Positions 44,342 to 52,541 of a stretch of DNA of 64,000 bases are shown in pieces. This DNA is from QHCA01 sp003244095. Lineage in GTDB: Bacteria > Actinomycetota > Actinomycetes > Mycobacteriales > QHCA01. The position numbers were made by a program, and so were the translations under genes. The stretch covers positions 1-64,000 of the forward strand of contig JBBQNN010000002.1 of NCBI GenBank assembly GCA_038329965.1, read 5' to 3'. Position 1 is the first letter of the stretch. Every line of letters starts with the position of its first letter. The notes below the pieces were generated by a model. It was given only the letters and a program-made list of their open reading frames with translations, did not search any database and was not told the DNA's origin.

Positions 44342-44923
44342 ATGGCCGGCCGGGCGGTGACGGGACGTAGCCAGAGGACCAGCGCGATCAAGGTGGTCAT
44401 CACCGGGCCGTTCGCGGCCGGCAAATCGACGCTGGTCCGTACGGTCAGCGAGGTCACCGTGCTGTCCACCGAACGCGCGGTGAGCGGTGGCGACCGGGCC
44501 GAGAAGCCCGCCACGACAGTGGCCATGGACTACGGGCGGATCACGATCGACGAGGACCTGGTGCTGTACCTGTTCGGCACCCCTGGTCAGGATCGCTTCG
44601 ACTTCATGTGGGACGTCCTGGGCGAGGGCATGCTCGGCTATGTGCTCCTGATCGACGCCGACCGGCCGGAGAGCCTGATCGAGGCCGTACCGATCCTGAA
44701 CGCCTTCCGCCGGACCGCCAAGGTGCCCTTCGTGGTCGCGCTCAACCGGGCCGAGACGGTCGACCCGGCCGACGAGCGAGGCGTACGGGAGGCGCTGTCG
44801 CTGGCCGCCGACGTGCCGGTGATCGCCTGCGACGTCAGGGACCGGGAATCGGTCAAGAGCGTGTTGCTCGAACTGCTGTACGCCGTGATGGAGCCGGTCG
44901 ACCGCGCGGCCGCACTCGGGTGA
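44342..44923 (+). CDS. MglA-like small GTP-binding protein
   Basis: The 193-residue protein has P-loop GPFAAGKST, a G3-like FGTPGQDRF, and a G4-like ALNRAE where canonical proteins have NKxD, as in the CvnD/MglA-related actinobacterial families. MglA in Myxococcus sets pilus polarity, and DUF4388 proteins are frequent partners. It starts 2 bp after the previous stop. A direct pilus role here is inferred from position. Confidence 0.75.
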   Translation: MAGRAVTGRSQRTSAIKVVITGPFAAGKSTLVRTVSEVTVLSTERAVSGGDRAEKPATTVAMDYGRITIDEDLVLYLFGTPGQDRFDFMWDVLGEGMLGYVLLIDADRPESLIEAVPILNAFRRTAKVPFVVALNRAETVDPADERGVREALSLAADVPVIACDVRDRESVKSVLLELLYAVMEPVDRAAALG

Positions 44924-45054
44924 CGAGCCACCTGTCCGCGAACTGACGGTTGGGCCGTACGGACTACAGCCCGGCGGTCGGCACGCCGAGATTGCGGGTG
45001 AGACCGGTCAACGGGAACGGTAACAAGGAATGGTCAACGGGGGGAGGGGCGACC

Positions 45055-46719
45055 GTGCGGCAACTCGGCGACATCCTCCTCGGTGAGGGCCTGGTCAGCG
45101 CGGAGCAGCTGGTCGCTGCCAACGAGGAGCAGACACGCGTCGGGCGGCCCCTGGGCCGGGTCCTGATCGACGCCGGAGCGCTCACCGAGGGCCAGCTCGT
45201 CCGGGCACTGGCCACCCAGATCGGCCTGCGTTTCGTCGATCTCAGCGACTACCCCTTGGACGGCTCGGCGGTCGCCCTGGTCTCCGCCGCCGTCTGCCGC
45301 CGGCACAATGCGCTGCCGATCGGCTATGAGGACGGCCGGCTGCTCGTGGCCATGGCCGACCCGGCCAACGTCTTCGCCGTCGACGACATCCGCTCGCTGA
45401 CCGGTATGGAGATCAAGCCGGTCGTCGCGACCCGCAACGACGTGGTGGCGGCGATCAAGCGGTTTCACCGGGCCGACGGTGACCTTGACGACCTGACCAT
45501 GGCGATCGAGGTCGCCGACCCCGACGTGGACCTGTCCAGCATCCGGGCAGTCACCGAAGACGCCCCGATCGTGAAGTTCGTCAACCTGCTGATCAGCCAG
45601 GCGATCCAGGATCGCGCCTCCGACATCCACATCGAGCCGGCCGAGCGCGACCTGCGGGTGCGGTTCCGCATCGACGGCGTGTTGCACGAGATCATGCGTT
45701 CGCCGAAGAACATCCAGTCCGGTGTCATCTCCCGGCTGAAGATCATGGCCGACATCAACATCGCCGAGCGCCGGATCCCTCAGGACGGACGGCTGTCCGT
45801 GGCCATCGAGGGCAAGAAGGTCGACCTGCGGGTGGCGACCCTGCCGACCGTCTGGGGCGAGAAGGTCGTGCTGCGGATCCTCGACAACTCCACGGCGCGG
45901 CTCGACCTCGCCGACCTCGGCTTCTCGCAGGAGAACTACGAGCGGTTCTCCGCGAGCTACCGCAAGCCGTACGGAATGATCCTGGTGACCGGCCCGACCG
46001 GGTCAGGCAAGTCGACCACGCTGTACGCCGCGCTCAACATCGTCTCGACGGTGGACAAGAACGTGATCACCGTCGAGGACCCGGTCGAATACCGGCTGCC
46101 CGGGGTCAACCAGGTGCAGACCAACAACAAGGCCGGTCTGACCTTCGCCTCGGCGCTGCGCTCGATCCTGCGCTCGGACCCCGACGTGGTCCTGGTCGGG
46201 GAGATCCGCGACCACGAGACGGCGCAGATCGCGATCGAGGCCGCCCTGACCGGGCACCTCGTGCTGTCGACCCTGCACACCAACGACGCGTCCTCGGCGC
46301 TGACCCGGCTGGTCGAGATGGGCATCGAGCCGTTCCTCGTCGGCTCTGCCATCGACTGCGTGCTGGCCCAGCGGCTGGCCCGGCGGCTGTGCGTGCGGTG
46401 CAAGGAGGCCTACGTGCCGACGCACGACCAGTTGACGCTGGCCCGGTTCCCGTGGCCAGCGGAGGAGCCGCCGCCGACGATCTATCGCCCGGTCGGCTGC
46501 CCCACCTGCGCCAAGACCGGCTATCAAGGGCGGCTGGCCCTGCACGAGGTGATGAGCGTGTCCGAGGACATCGAGCGGATGGCGGTCGAGCACGCCTCCG
46601 CGGCGGCCGTCCGCGAGGTGGCCTGTGCCCAGGGCATGACCACGCTGCGCAACGACGGGTTGGCCAAGGTCCTGGCCGGTGTCACCTCGCTCGAGGAGAT
46701 CTTCCGCGTCGTCGTCTGA
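45055..46719 (+). CDS. pilB: type IV pilus extension ATPase PilB
   Basis: The 554-residue GspE/PilB motor drives pilin polymerisation. An N-terminal MshEN/T2SSE-N region has two tandem LGxxL-x3-G motifs (QLGDILLGEGLVSAEQL and PLGRVLIDAGALTEGQL) separated by five residues after EEQ, the layout of c-di-GMP-binding MshEN domains, though Arg precedes each LG by two positions. The core has Walker A GPTGSGKSTT (about 313-322), Walker B VVLVGEIRD, the His box STLHTND and two CxxC pairs (about 445 and 482) binding zinc. GTG at 45055 has GGGGGAGGGG upstream. Confidence 0.93.
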   Translation: MRQLGDILLGEGLVSAEQLVAANEEQTRVGRPLGRVLIDAGALTEGQLVRALATQIGLRFVDLSDYPLDGSAVALVSAAVCRRHNALPIGYEDGRLLVAMADPANVFAVDDIRSLTGMEIKPVVATRNDVVAAIKRFHRADGDLDDLTMAIEVADPDVDLSSIRAVTEDAPIVKFVNLLISQAIQDRASDIHIEPAERDLRVRFRIDGVLHEIMRSPKNIQSGVISRLKIMADINIAERRIPQDGRLSVAIEGKKVDLRVATLPTVWGEKVVLRILDNSTARLDLADLGFSQENYERFSASYRKPYGMILVTGPTGSGKSTTLYAALNIVSTVDKNVITVEDPVEYRLPGVNQVQTNNKAGLTFASALRSILRSDPDVVLVGEIRDHETAQIAIEAALTGHLVLSTLHTNDASSALTRLVEMGIEPFLVGSAIDCVLAQRLARRLCVRCKEAYVPTHDQLTLARFPWPAEEPPPTIYRPVGCPTCAKTGYQGRLALHEVMSVSEDIERMAVEHASAAAVREVACAQGMTTLRNDGLAKVLAGVTSLEEIFRVVV

Positions 46720-46739
46720 AACCGGCACCCGGCCAGGCC

Positions 46740-46767
46740 TCAAGGTCGCTACCGGTCCGGCCGATTC
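46740..46767 (+). promoter_or_regulatory. sigma-28-type promoter E upstream of pilT
   Basis: TCAA (46740-46743) and GCCGATTC (46760-46767) are separated by 16 nt in the 95-bp gap between pilB and pilT, 47 nt before the pilT start. Confidence 0.7.
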
Positions 46768-46814
46768 CCTGGGGGTGCCGGGAGTGTCCCGGTGGATGGT
46801 CGGAGGGCGCTTCC

Positions 46815-48086
46815 GTGGATTCGAACGACGACTTCTTCTCCGCTCCGGCCCCGTGCATCCCGAGCGCGGTGCTGGACCATTCCTCCGTCCCGGCCCAGAC
46901 TCCGGCACCGATAACCGACCACAGGATCGGGTCCGGTCCGGTCCACGCGACCTCGGTCAGCGCGGCCCCGGTCCAGGCCGGCGCCGCACGGCGGTCCACG
47001 GGGGAAGACTCCGCCCAGGACTCCGTCAGTCTGACCGACCTGCTGGTGCACGTGCTCGAATCCGGCGCATCCGACCTGCACGTCACGGCCGGGGCTCCGC
47101 CCACCGTGCGTCTGAACGGCTCGCTGCACGCCGTGGACGGCTACCCGCGCATGACGCCGCCGGTGATCCAGCGGCTCCTCTACGCGATCGTCACGCAGAA
47201 GCAGCGGGAGAAGTTCGAGGAGCACCTCGAGCTCGACTTCTCCTACACCGTGCCCGGGCGGGCCCGCTTCCGGGTCAACATGTACCGTCAGCGGGATTCT
47301 CTGGGCGCTGCCTTCCGGCTCATCCCCTTCGAGATCAAGCCGCTCGAAGACCTCGGCATCCCCGCGGTCGTGTCCAGCTTCGCGGCGATGCCACGCGGCT
47401 TCGTCCTGGTCACCGGGCCCACCGGCTCCGGCAAGTCGACGACGCTGGCGTCCCTCGTCGACCTCGCCAACCGTACCCGCGACGACCACATCATGACCGT
47501 CGAGGATCCGATCGAGTTCTTGCACTCTCATCGGCGCTGCATGGTGAACCAGCGCGAAGTGGGGGAGGACACCCACTCCTTCCAGAACGCGCTCAAGCAC
47601 GTGTTGCGGCAGGACCCGGACATCATCCTGGTGGGCGAGATGCGCGACTTGGAGACCATCTCCGTCGCGCTGACCGCCGCCGAGACCGGGCACCTCGTCT
47701 TCGCCACCTTGCACACCTCCGACGCCGCCCAGACGATCGACCGGATCATCGACGTGTTCCCCGCCCATCAGCAGCAACAGATCCGCGTCCAGCTCGCCAG
47801 CGCGCTGCAGGGCGTGGTCTGCCAGTCGCTGGCCAAGACCGCCGACGGCCGAGGTCGGGTCGCGGCCGTCGAGGTCCTCGTCGCCACCGCGGCGGTGCGC
47901 AACCTCATCCGCGAGGGCAAGACCCACCAGATCTACTCCGCCATGCAGGCCGGCGCGAAGTTCGGCATGCAGACGATGGATCAAAGCCTTGCCGGGCTCG
48001 CCAAGCAGGGCCGCATCAGCTATGACGACGGACTGCAACTGTGCCACCACGTCGAAGACTACAACCGGTTGTCCGGCCGAGCCTGA
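46815..48086 (+). CDS. pilT: type IV pilus retraction ATPase PilT
   Basis: The 423-residue ATPase depolymerises pili. After a 70-residue Pro/Ser/Ala-rich N-terminal extension absent from typical PilT, it has GASDLHVTAGAPPTVRLNG, Walker A GPTGSGKSTT (about 201-210), Walker B IILVGEMRD, ATLHTSDAAQT and the PilT-specific AVRNLIREGKTHQI (family AIRNLIRE). The last motif separates it from PilB. GTG at 46815 has GGAGGG (46803-46808) upstream. Its own sigma-28-type promoter precedes it. Confidence 0.93.
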   Translation: MDSNDDFFSAPAPCIPSAVLDHSSVPAQTPAPITDHRIGSGPVHATSVSAAPVQAGAARRSTGEDSAQDSVSLTDLLVHVLESGASDLHVTAGAPPTVRLNGSLHAVDGYPRMTPPVIQRLLYAIVTQKQREKFEEHLELDFSYTVPGRARFRVNMYRQRDSLGAAFRLIPFEIKPLEDLGIPAVVSSFAAMPRGFVLVTGPTGSGKSTTLASLVDLANRTRDDHIMTVEDPIEFLHSHRRCMVNQREVGEDTHSFQNALKHVLRQDPDIILVGEMRDLETISVALTAAETGHLVFATLHTSDAAQTIDRIIDVFPAHQQQQIRVQLASALQGVVCQSLAKTADGRGRVAAVEVLVATAAVRNLIREGKTHQIYSAMQAGAKFGMQTMDQSLAGLAKQGRISYDDGLQLCHHVEDYNRLSGRA

Positions 48087-48099
48087 GAGGTATTGCGAC

Positions 48100-49317
48100 A
48101 TGGCAACGACCTATGAGTACTCAGTACGTGACCGCGCGGGCAAATTGATCAGCGGCTCCCTCGACGCGGAGTCCCCTGCCGTGGTCGCCCGGAAGTTGGC
48201 CGCCATGGGTTATGCCCCTGTCTCGATCAACAAGTCCAACGCGGGGATGAAGCGGGAGCTGACCATCCCCGGCTTCGGCAAGAAGATCAAACTCAAGACC
48301 CTCGCCGTCTTCTCGCGGCAGTTCGCCACCATGATCGACTCGGGGCTGTCGTTGTTGCGTGCCCTGACGATCCTGGTGGAACAGACCGACAACAAGGAGT
48401 TTGCGCGGGTACTGGCCGAGGTTCGCACCGATGTCGAGTCGGGCAACGCGCTGTCAGCGGCAATGGCCAAGCACCCGAAGGTGTTCCCGTCGCTGATGGT
48501 GAACATGTCGAGGGCCGGCGAGATCGGTGGCTTCCTCGACCAGACCATGCTGCAGATCGCCGAGAACTACGAGGCGGAGGTCAAGCTGCGCGGCAAGATC
48601 AAATCGGCGATGACCTATCCCGTGGTCGTCTTCGTCATGGCGATACTGGGCTGCACCGGCATGCTGATCTTCATCGTGCCGGTCTTCAAGAAGCTCTTCG
48701 CCGACCTGGGCGGCACGCTGCCGCTGCCCACGCAGATCCTCGTGGTGCTCTCGGGCATCCTGCGCTACTGGACGCCGCTCATCATCGTGGCCCTGGTCGT
48801 CGGCGTCATCGTGTGGGGAAAGATCAAGCTTCAACCGCGGGTACGCAACGTCGTGGATCCTCTCAAACTGAGGCTCCCGGTCTTCGGCGCCCTGATCCGC
48901 AAGATCGCGCTCGCGCGGTTCTCCCGGAACCTGGGCACGATGATGCGTTCTGGCGTGCCGATCCTGCAGAGCCTGGACATCGTCGCCACGACCACCGGCA
49001 ACATCGTGCTCGAGCGGGCCACCCGCGCCGTGCAGGACAGCGTCCGCAGTGGTGAGTCGCTGGCCGGGCCGCTGAAGGAACACAAGGTCTTCCCGCCCAT
49101 GGTCGTGCAAATGATGGCAGTCGGGGAGGAGACCGGCGCGCTGGACACCATGCTCGCCAAGGTCGCGGAGTTCTACGACCAGGAGGTGGAGGCCACCACG
49201 GAGGCCCTCACCGCCCTGATCGAGCCGCTGATGATCGCGGTGCTGGGCACCGTCATCGGGGGGATGATCATCGCGCTGTACATGCCCATCTTCAAGATCT
49301 TCGAGCTGATCAAGTAG
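48100..49317 (+). CDS. pilC: type IV pilus inner-membrane platform protein PilC
   Basis: The 405-residue GspF-family protein has two repeated GspF domains (FSRQFATMIDSGLSLLRAL and FSRNLGTMMRSGVPILQSL), each followed by transmembrane helices, and ends GGMIIALYMPIFKIFELI. It couples PilB/PilT to the pilus. ATG at 48100 is 13 bp after pilT with TGAGAGG upstream. Confidence 0.93.
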   Translation: MATTYEYSVRDRAGKLISGSLDAESPAVVARKLAAMGYAPVSINKSNAGMKRELTIPGFGKKIKLKTLAVFSRQFATMIDSGLSLLRALTILVEQTDNKEFARVLAEVRTDVESGNALSAAMAKHPKVFPSLMVNMSRAGEIGGFLDQTMLQIAENYEAEVKLRGKIKSAMTYPVVVFVMAILGCTGMLIFIVPVFKKLFADLGGTLPLPTQILVVLSGILRYWTPLIIVALVVGVIVWGKIKLQPRVRNVVDPLKLRLPVFGALIRKIALARFSRNLGTMMRSGVPILQSLDIVATTTGNIVLERATRAVQDSVRSGESLAGPLKEHKVFPPMVVQMMAVGEETGALDTMLAKVAEFYDQEVEATTEALTALIEPLMIAVLGTVIGGMIIALYMPIFKIFELIK

Positions 49318-49328
49318 CTCCCCGGCGC

Positions 49329-49356
49329 TTAAGAACCCGATGGCGCGGGTCGATGA
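49329..49356 (+). promoter_or_regulatory. sigma-28-type promoter C upstream of pilA1
   Basis: TTAA (49329-49332) and GTCGATGA (49349-49356) are 16 nt apart, with the -35 context GCTTAAGAAC shared with promoter D. Predicted transcription would give a 5' leader of about 165 nt that contains the riboswitch candidate. Confidence 0.6.
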
Positions 49357-49379
49357 CTGCAATGTCAATTGAGTACGCA

Positions 49380-49463
49380 CCGGCCAGACAGGGCATACCC
49401 GCCGCAGGGCGGGGTCGCACAGCCAGGGGGACGCACCCGCGCCCAGCCCAGCTACCTGGTCGG
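49380..49463 (+). promoter_or_regulatory. cyclic di-GMP-I (GEMM) riboswitch candidate in pilA1 leader
   Basis: The core reads ACAGGGCATACC (49388-49399), hairpin CGCC-GCAG-GGCG (49400-49411), then GGGTCGCACAGCCA (49412-49425). GEMM-I consensus is ACAGGGCAAACC, hairpin with GNRA loop, GGGACGCAAAGCC: three mismatches in about 25 conserved positions. The ends CCGGCCAG (49380-49387) and CTGGTCGG (49456-49463) pair over 8 bp with one G-U to close P1, and AGCTAC precedes the 3' strand as expected. P3 is short and less clear, and the P2 loop is GCAG rather than GNRA. It would sense c-di-GMP and control pilin synthesis. Confidence 0.72.
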
Positions 49464-49526
49464 CTCCAAGCAGGGGCCGAAATGCGCATGAGCGGCTCAC
49501 ACAAACGTCCTGAAAGGGGCACGCAC

Positions 49527-50006
49527 ATGCTCGCTCGTATCCGCAAGTCCATGGAGGAGAAGGACGAGGGCTTCACCCTCATCGAGCTCCTCGTGGTCAT
49601 GATCATCATCGGCATCCTGGCCGCGATCGCCATCCCGGTGTTCCTCAGCCAGCGCAAGAAGGCCCAGGACTCCGCCGCCAAGGCCGACGTGTCCACCATC
49701 GGCAAGGAGGTCGCGACCTACTTCGTCGACGCGACAGTCGTCCCCTCGGTGACCCTGCTGGCAAGCGGTCGTTACCAGCTGAACGCCGCTGCAGTCGTGG
49801 GCCCACCCGCCGTCGCGGCCGTCACGACGGACCTGGGCAAGGCCAGTACCAACAACGCGCTCGGCGCGCAGTTCTTCACCGACAGCACCGCGTGGTGCGT
49901 CACGGTCCAGAACACCGCCGGTGACAAGTCCAAGAGCCCGGGCGGCTACAAGTACTCCGCCGCCGGCGGCCTTGACGTGGGCGTCTGCACCTCGTCCGCG
50001 GGCTGA
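49527..50006 (+). CDS. pilA1: type IV pilin PilA, copy 1
   Basis: The 159-residue prepilin has a 15-residue leader ending EEKDEG, cleaved before FTLIELLVVMIIIGILAAIA; Glu5 of the mature protein is present. A C-terminal disulfide is likely between the Cys in WCVTVQN and the one in VGVCTSSAG. ATG at 49527 has GAAAGGGG upstream. It is preceded by a sigma-28-type promoter and riboswitch and followed by a strong hairpin. The first 165 nt are almost identical to copy 2. Confidence 0.93.
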   Translation: MLARIRKSMEEKDEGFTLIELLVVMIIIGILAAIAIPVFLSQRKKAQDSAAKADVSTIGKEVATYFVDATVVPSVTLLASGRYQLNAAAVVGPPAVAAVTTDLGKASTNNALGAQFFTDSTAWCVTVQNTAGDKSKSPGGYKYSAAGGLDVGVCTSSAG

Positions 50007-50039
50007 TCGTTCACTACCCAGCTGCAAGGGGGAGGGGGG

Positions 50040-50066
50040 GAGGGGCGGCGTCGACAGCCGCCCCTC
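50040..50066 (+). terminator. hairpin between pilA1 and pilA2
   Basis: GAGGGGCGGC (50040-50049) and GCCGCCCCTC (50057-50066) form a 10-bp perfect GC stem with a 7-nt loop, 33 bp after the pilA1 stop. A short T-tract (TCCGTTT) follows. It could end or protect the pilA1 transcript so that the major pilin is made in excess. Confidence 0.75.
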
Positions 50067-50126
50067 TCCGTTTGCCCGTTCCTGATCGCCATTCCAGGCT
50101 GTCAGCCGACTAGGGAGTCAGTGGGA

Positions 50127-50597
50127 ATGCTCGCTCGTATCCGCAAGTCCATGGAGGAGAAGGACGAGGGCTTCACGCTCATCGAGCTCCTCGTGGTCAT
50201 GATCATCATCGGCGTCCTGGCCGCGATCGCCATCCCGGTGTTCCTCGGCCAGCGCAAGAAGGCCCAGGACTCCGCCGCCAAGGCCGACGTCACGACTATC
50301 GGCAAGGAGATCGCGGCCTACTACGTCGACGGCACGGGCACCCCGACGCTGAGCATCTCCGCCGGCCGCTACGTCATGAACGTTCCTCTGGTGGCCATTC
50401 CGCCGCAAGCGGCCATCGTCGGCCGGGACGTGAACAAGGTCAGCACCGGCAATCTGCTCGGTGCACAGTTCTACACCAACGACACGGCATGGTGCGTCAC
50501 CATCACCAACGCCAAGGGCGACAAAGCGGTCACCGGATACAAGTACTCCGCTGCCGGCGGCCTCGGCGAGGGGGCCTGCGCGACCTCCGCGGGCTGA
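50127..50597 (+). CDS. pilA2: type IV pilin PilA, copy 2
   Basis: The 156-residue prepilin has the same 15-residue leader and an almost identical N-terminal helix (FTLIELLVVMIIIGVLAAIA) as copy 1, but a different globular head (SISAGRYVMNVPLVAIPPQA) with the same C-terminal Cys pair and SAAGGLGEGACATSAG end. ATG at 50127 has AGGGAG 9 nt upstream. No sigma-28-type promoter precedes it, so it depends on read-through from pilA1 or an unseen promoter. Confidence 0.92.
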   Translation: MLARIRKSMEEKDEGFTLIELLVVMIIIGVLAAIAIPVFLGQRKKAQDSAAKADVTTIGKEIAAYYVDGTGTPTLSISAGRYVMNVPLVAIPPQAAIVGRDVNKVSTGNLLGAQFYTNDTAWCVTITNAKGDKAVTGYKYSAAGGLGEGACATSAG

Positions 50598-50632
50598 TTC
50601 CAGATCCCGCAACAGAGAAGCGTGGGCGGCAC

Positions 50633-50660
50633 TCAAGACCGGCCGGCCTGCGGCCGATAG
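50633..50660 (+). promoter_or_regulatory. sigma-28-type promoter B upstream of minor pilin operon
   Basis: TCAA (50633-50636) and GCCGATAG (50653-50660) are 16 nt apart, the closest of the five sites to the sigma-28 consensus. It lies between pilA2 and the PilV-like gene, 57 nt before that start. Confidence 0.75.
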
Positions 50661-50717
50661 CACGTGGTGACGTGGCGCGGGTCTCGCGCAACGGGTGGAC
50701 CGACAAGGAGCCTGCTG

Positions 50718-52541
50718 GTGACCAGACTGCGCAGGGCTCTCGACCCTCGACGCCGCGCGGCCGGCATCGACGCCGGGTTCACGCTGGTCGAGACGGTTGT
50801 GGCGCTCATGATCATCTCGATCGGGATGCTCGGTCTCATGGGTGCGCAGTTGCGGTCGATCGGCCTGGTCGCCCTCTCGAACCAACGGCAGGGCGCCAGT
50901 GCCCTGGTGAACCGTGCCATGGAGCAGATGCGGGCGCTGCCGTACGGCAGCGTCACGGGCGGGATGGTGTGCTCCGATCTGGCGGCCGATCCGAACGTGA
51001 CCGGCGGGTCCGGCACCTGCTCGACCGCCCGGCTCCGGCTGGCCGGAATCAACGAGGCGATCGTCGTGAGCACCGGCACCCAGATCGCCCCGCTCAACCC
51101 GCACGTACAGGCGGCTGCTACGACGAAGGTCGGCACGGTGCAGTACACCGTCAAGGCGTACGTGACCCGGGTGGTGGACACCGATCTCGCCGGCGCCTCG
51201 GGATACTGGCTGACCGTCGTCGGCTCCTGGTCGAGCAACCTTACGGCGGGCGCCACCAAGGTGATCTCCGTCCGATCGCAACTCTACTCGCCCACGGGAT
51301 GCCTGTCGAACGTCACCCACCCTTTCTCCGGTCCCTGTCAGGCGTTCCTCTACACCGATGCCGGCTCCCACGGCGGCACCCTCTCGGTCCAGTCGAACCG
51401 CGCGGGTCTCGGTCTCCTCGACGGCATGGACGCGTCCCTCGGCTCCGTCGCGCTGCCCGGGTTGTCGACCCGGCTGCAGAGCGAGCAGAGCGTCTCGGCA
51501 CAGTCCCAGGCCGCGACGTCCGCCGGCAAGATCACCGGGTCGATCACGAACCTGGCCTCCGGCGGTGTCACCGGCACGTCGTCCGCGGACACCGACCCCT
51601 CGACTGGAGCCGCCCGTTCGCCCGCGAGCGCGACCACCGCGACGCAGAGCGCGTCGACGATCACCGCCACCGGTGTCGGGAGCTCGCTCGCGGTCACCGC
51701 GGCCGGATCGGACTCCGGTTCGACCCTCAGCACGATGACCGCGCAGGCGTCGCCGGCCTGCGCCGACAGCGCCGGGGCGACGCTGCTCACTGGCCAGGCA
51801 TGCTCGACCTCGAGGATGACGCCAGGTGGGACATCCTCGATCGTCATGACCGGAGCATCCCTCGGTGCACGCACCGTCACCCTTGGCGACACTGCGGCGG
51901 GGGCCAGCCCGTCCCGCGCCTATGGTGCACGGTTCCTCACCGGGCTGAGCGGTCACTGTATAGCCACCTCGGGAGCCGGCTGCGTCGCCGCCGGCGCGAC
52001 CCGGGTGCTGGGCGCGTCCCACGCGGGCGGCCTGGCCAGTCTGCTGCCCGGTGACAAGGTGTACGACACCCGCGCGGGCTCCGTGGACGTCACGGGAGCA
52101 TTCGCCGGCTCGCCGCCCCTGGTCAGGCTGACGGGCTACTCCGACAGCGTGACGGCCGAGTCGGGCATCAGCCCCGCCGGATCGACCTATGCCCGGGCGG
52201 GAACCTTGGTGTACTGGTCCGGCAGCGGGTTCAGCGCGCCGGTGAGCCTCACCGCCGCCACCAACCAGGTGTACGCCGTGCCCCAGGTGACGGCCGTGTA
52301 CGGCGCCACCACGATCATCGTCTCGGGGACCGTGACCGTGACACCGGGGTCCGCGCCCACGACCGGGGCGGCGCCTTGCCAGGTCGCGGCCTGCAGTGTC
52401 GACGCGGCCACCGGTGGTGTGGTGGCCCAGCTGACCTATTCGGTGCTGGTCAGCGGGACCGAGGTGGGCAACTTCACGACGACACTGGACATCGGCAGCG
52501 CGCTGGCCCAGACGACCTACCTGGCGGCACCCAGTGCATGA
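50718..52541 (+). CDS. PilV-like minor prepilin with large C-terminal domain
   Basis: The 607-residue protein has a 20-residue leader ending GIDAG, cleaved before FTLVETVVALMIISIGMLGLMGAQ, as in PilV-type prepilins (Glu5 present). Typical PilV is about 150-200 residues; here a 400-residue Ser/Thr/Gly/Ala-rich beta-type extension follows (about 230-607), with several Cys. It might be a tip adhesin. GTG at 50718 has AAGGAG 7 nt upstream. It begins a tightly packed minor-pilin operon. Confidence 0.82.
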   Translation: MTRLRRALDPRRRAAGIDAGFTLVETVVALMIISIGMLGLMGAQLRSIGLVALSNQRQGASALVNRAMEQMRALPYGSVTGGMVCSDLAADPNVTGGSGTCSTARLRLAGINEAIVVSTGTQIAPLNPHVQAAATTKVGTVQYTVKAYVTRVVDTDLAGASGYWLTVVGSWSSNLTAGATKVISVRSQLYSPTGCLSNVTHPFSGPCQAFLYTDAGSHGGTLSVQSNRAGLGLLDGMDASLGSVALPGLSTRLQSEQSVSAQSQAATSAGKITGSITNLASGGVTGTSSADTDPSTGAARSPASATTATQSASTITATGVGSSLAVTAAGSDSGSTLSTMTAQASPACADSAGATLLTGQACSTSRMTPGGTSSIVMTGASLGARTVTLGDTAAGASPSRAYGARFLTGLSGHCIATSGAGCVAAGATRVLGASHAGGLASLLPGDKVYDTRAGSVDVTGAFAGSPPLVRLTGYSDSVTAESGISPAGSTYARAGTLVYWSGSGFSAPVSLTAATNQVYAVPQVTAVYGATTIIVSGTVTVTPGSAPTTGAAPCQVAACSVDAATGGVVAQLTYSVLVSGTEVGNFTTTLDIGSALAQTTYLAAPSA

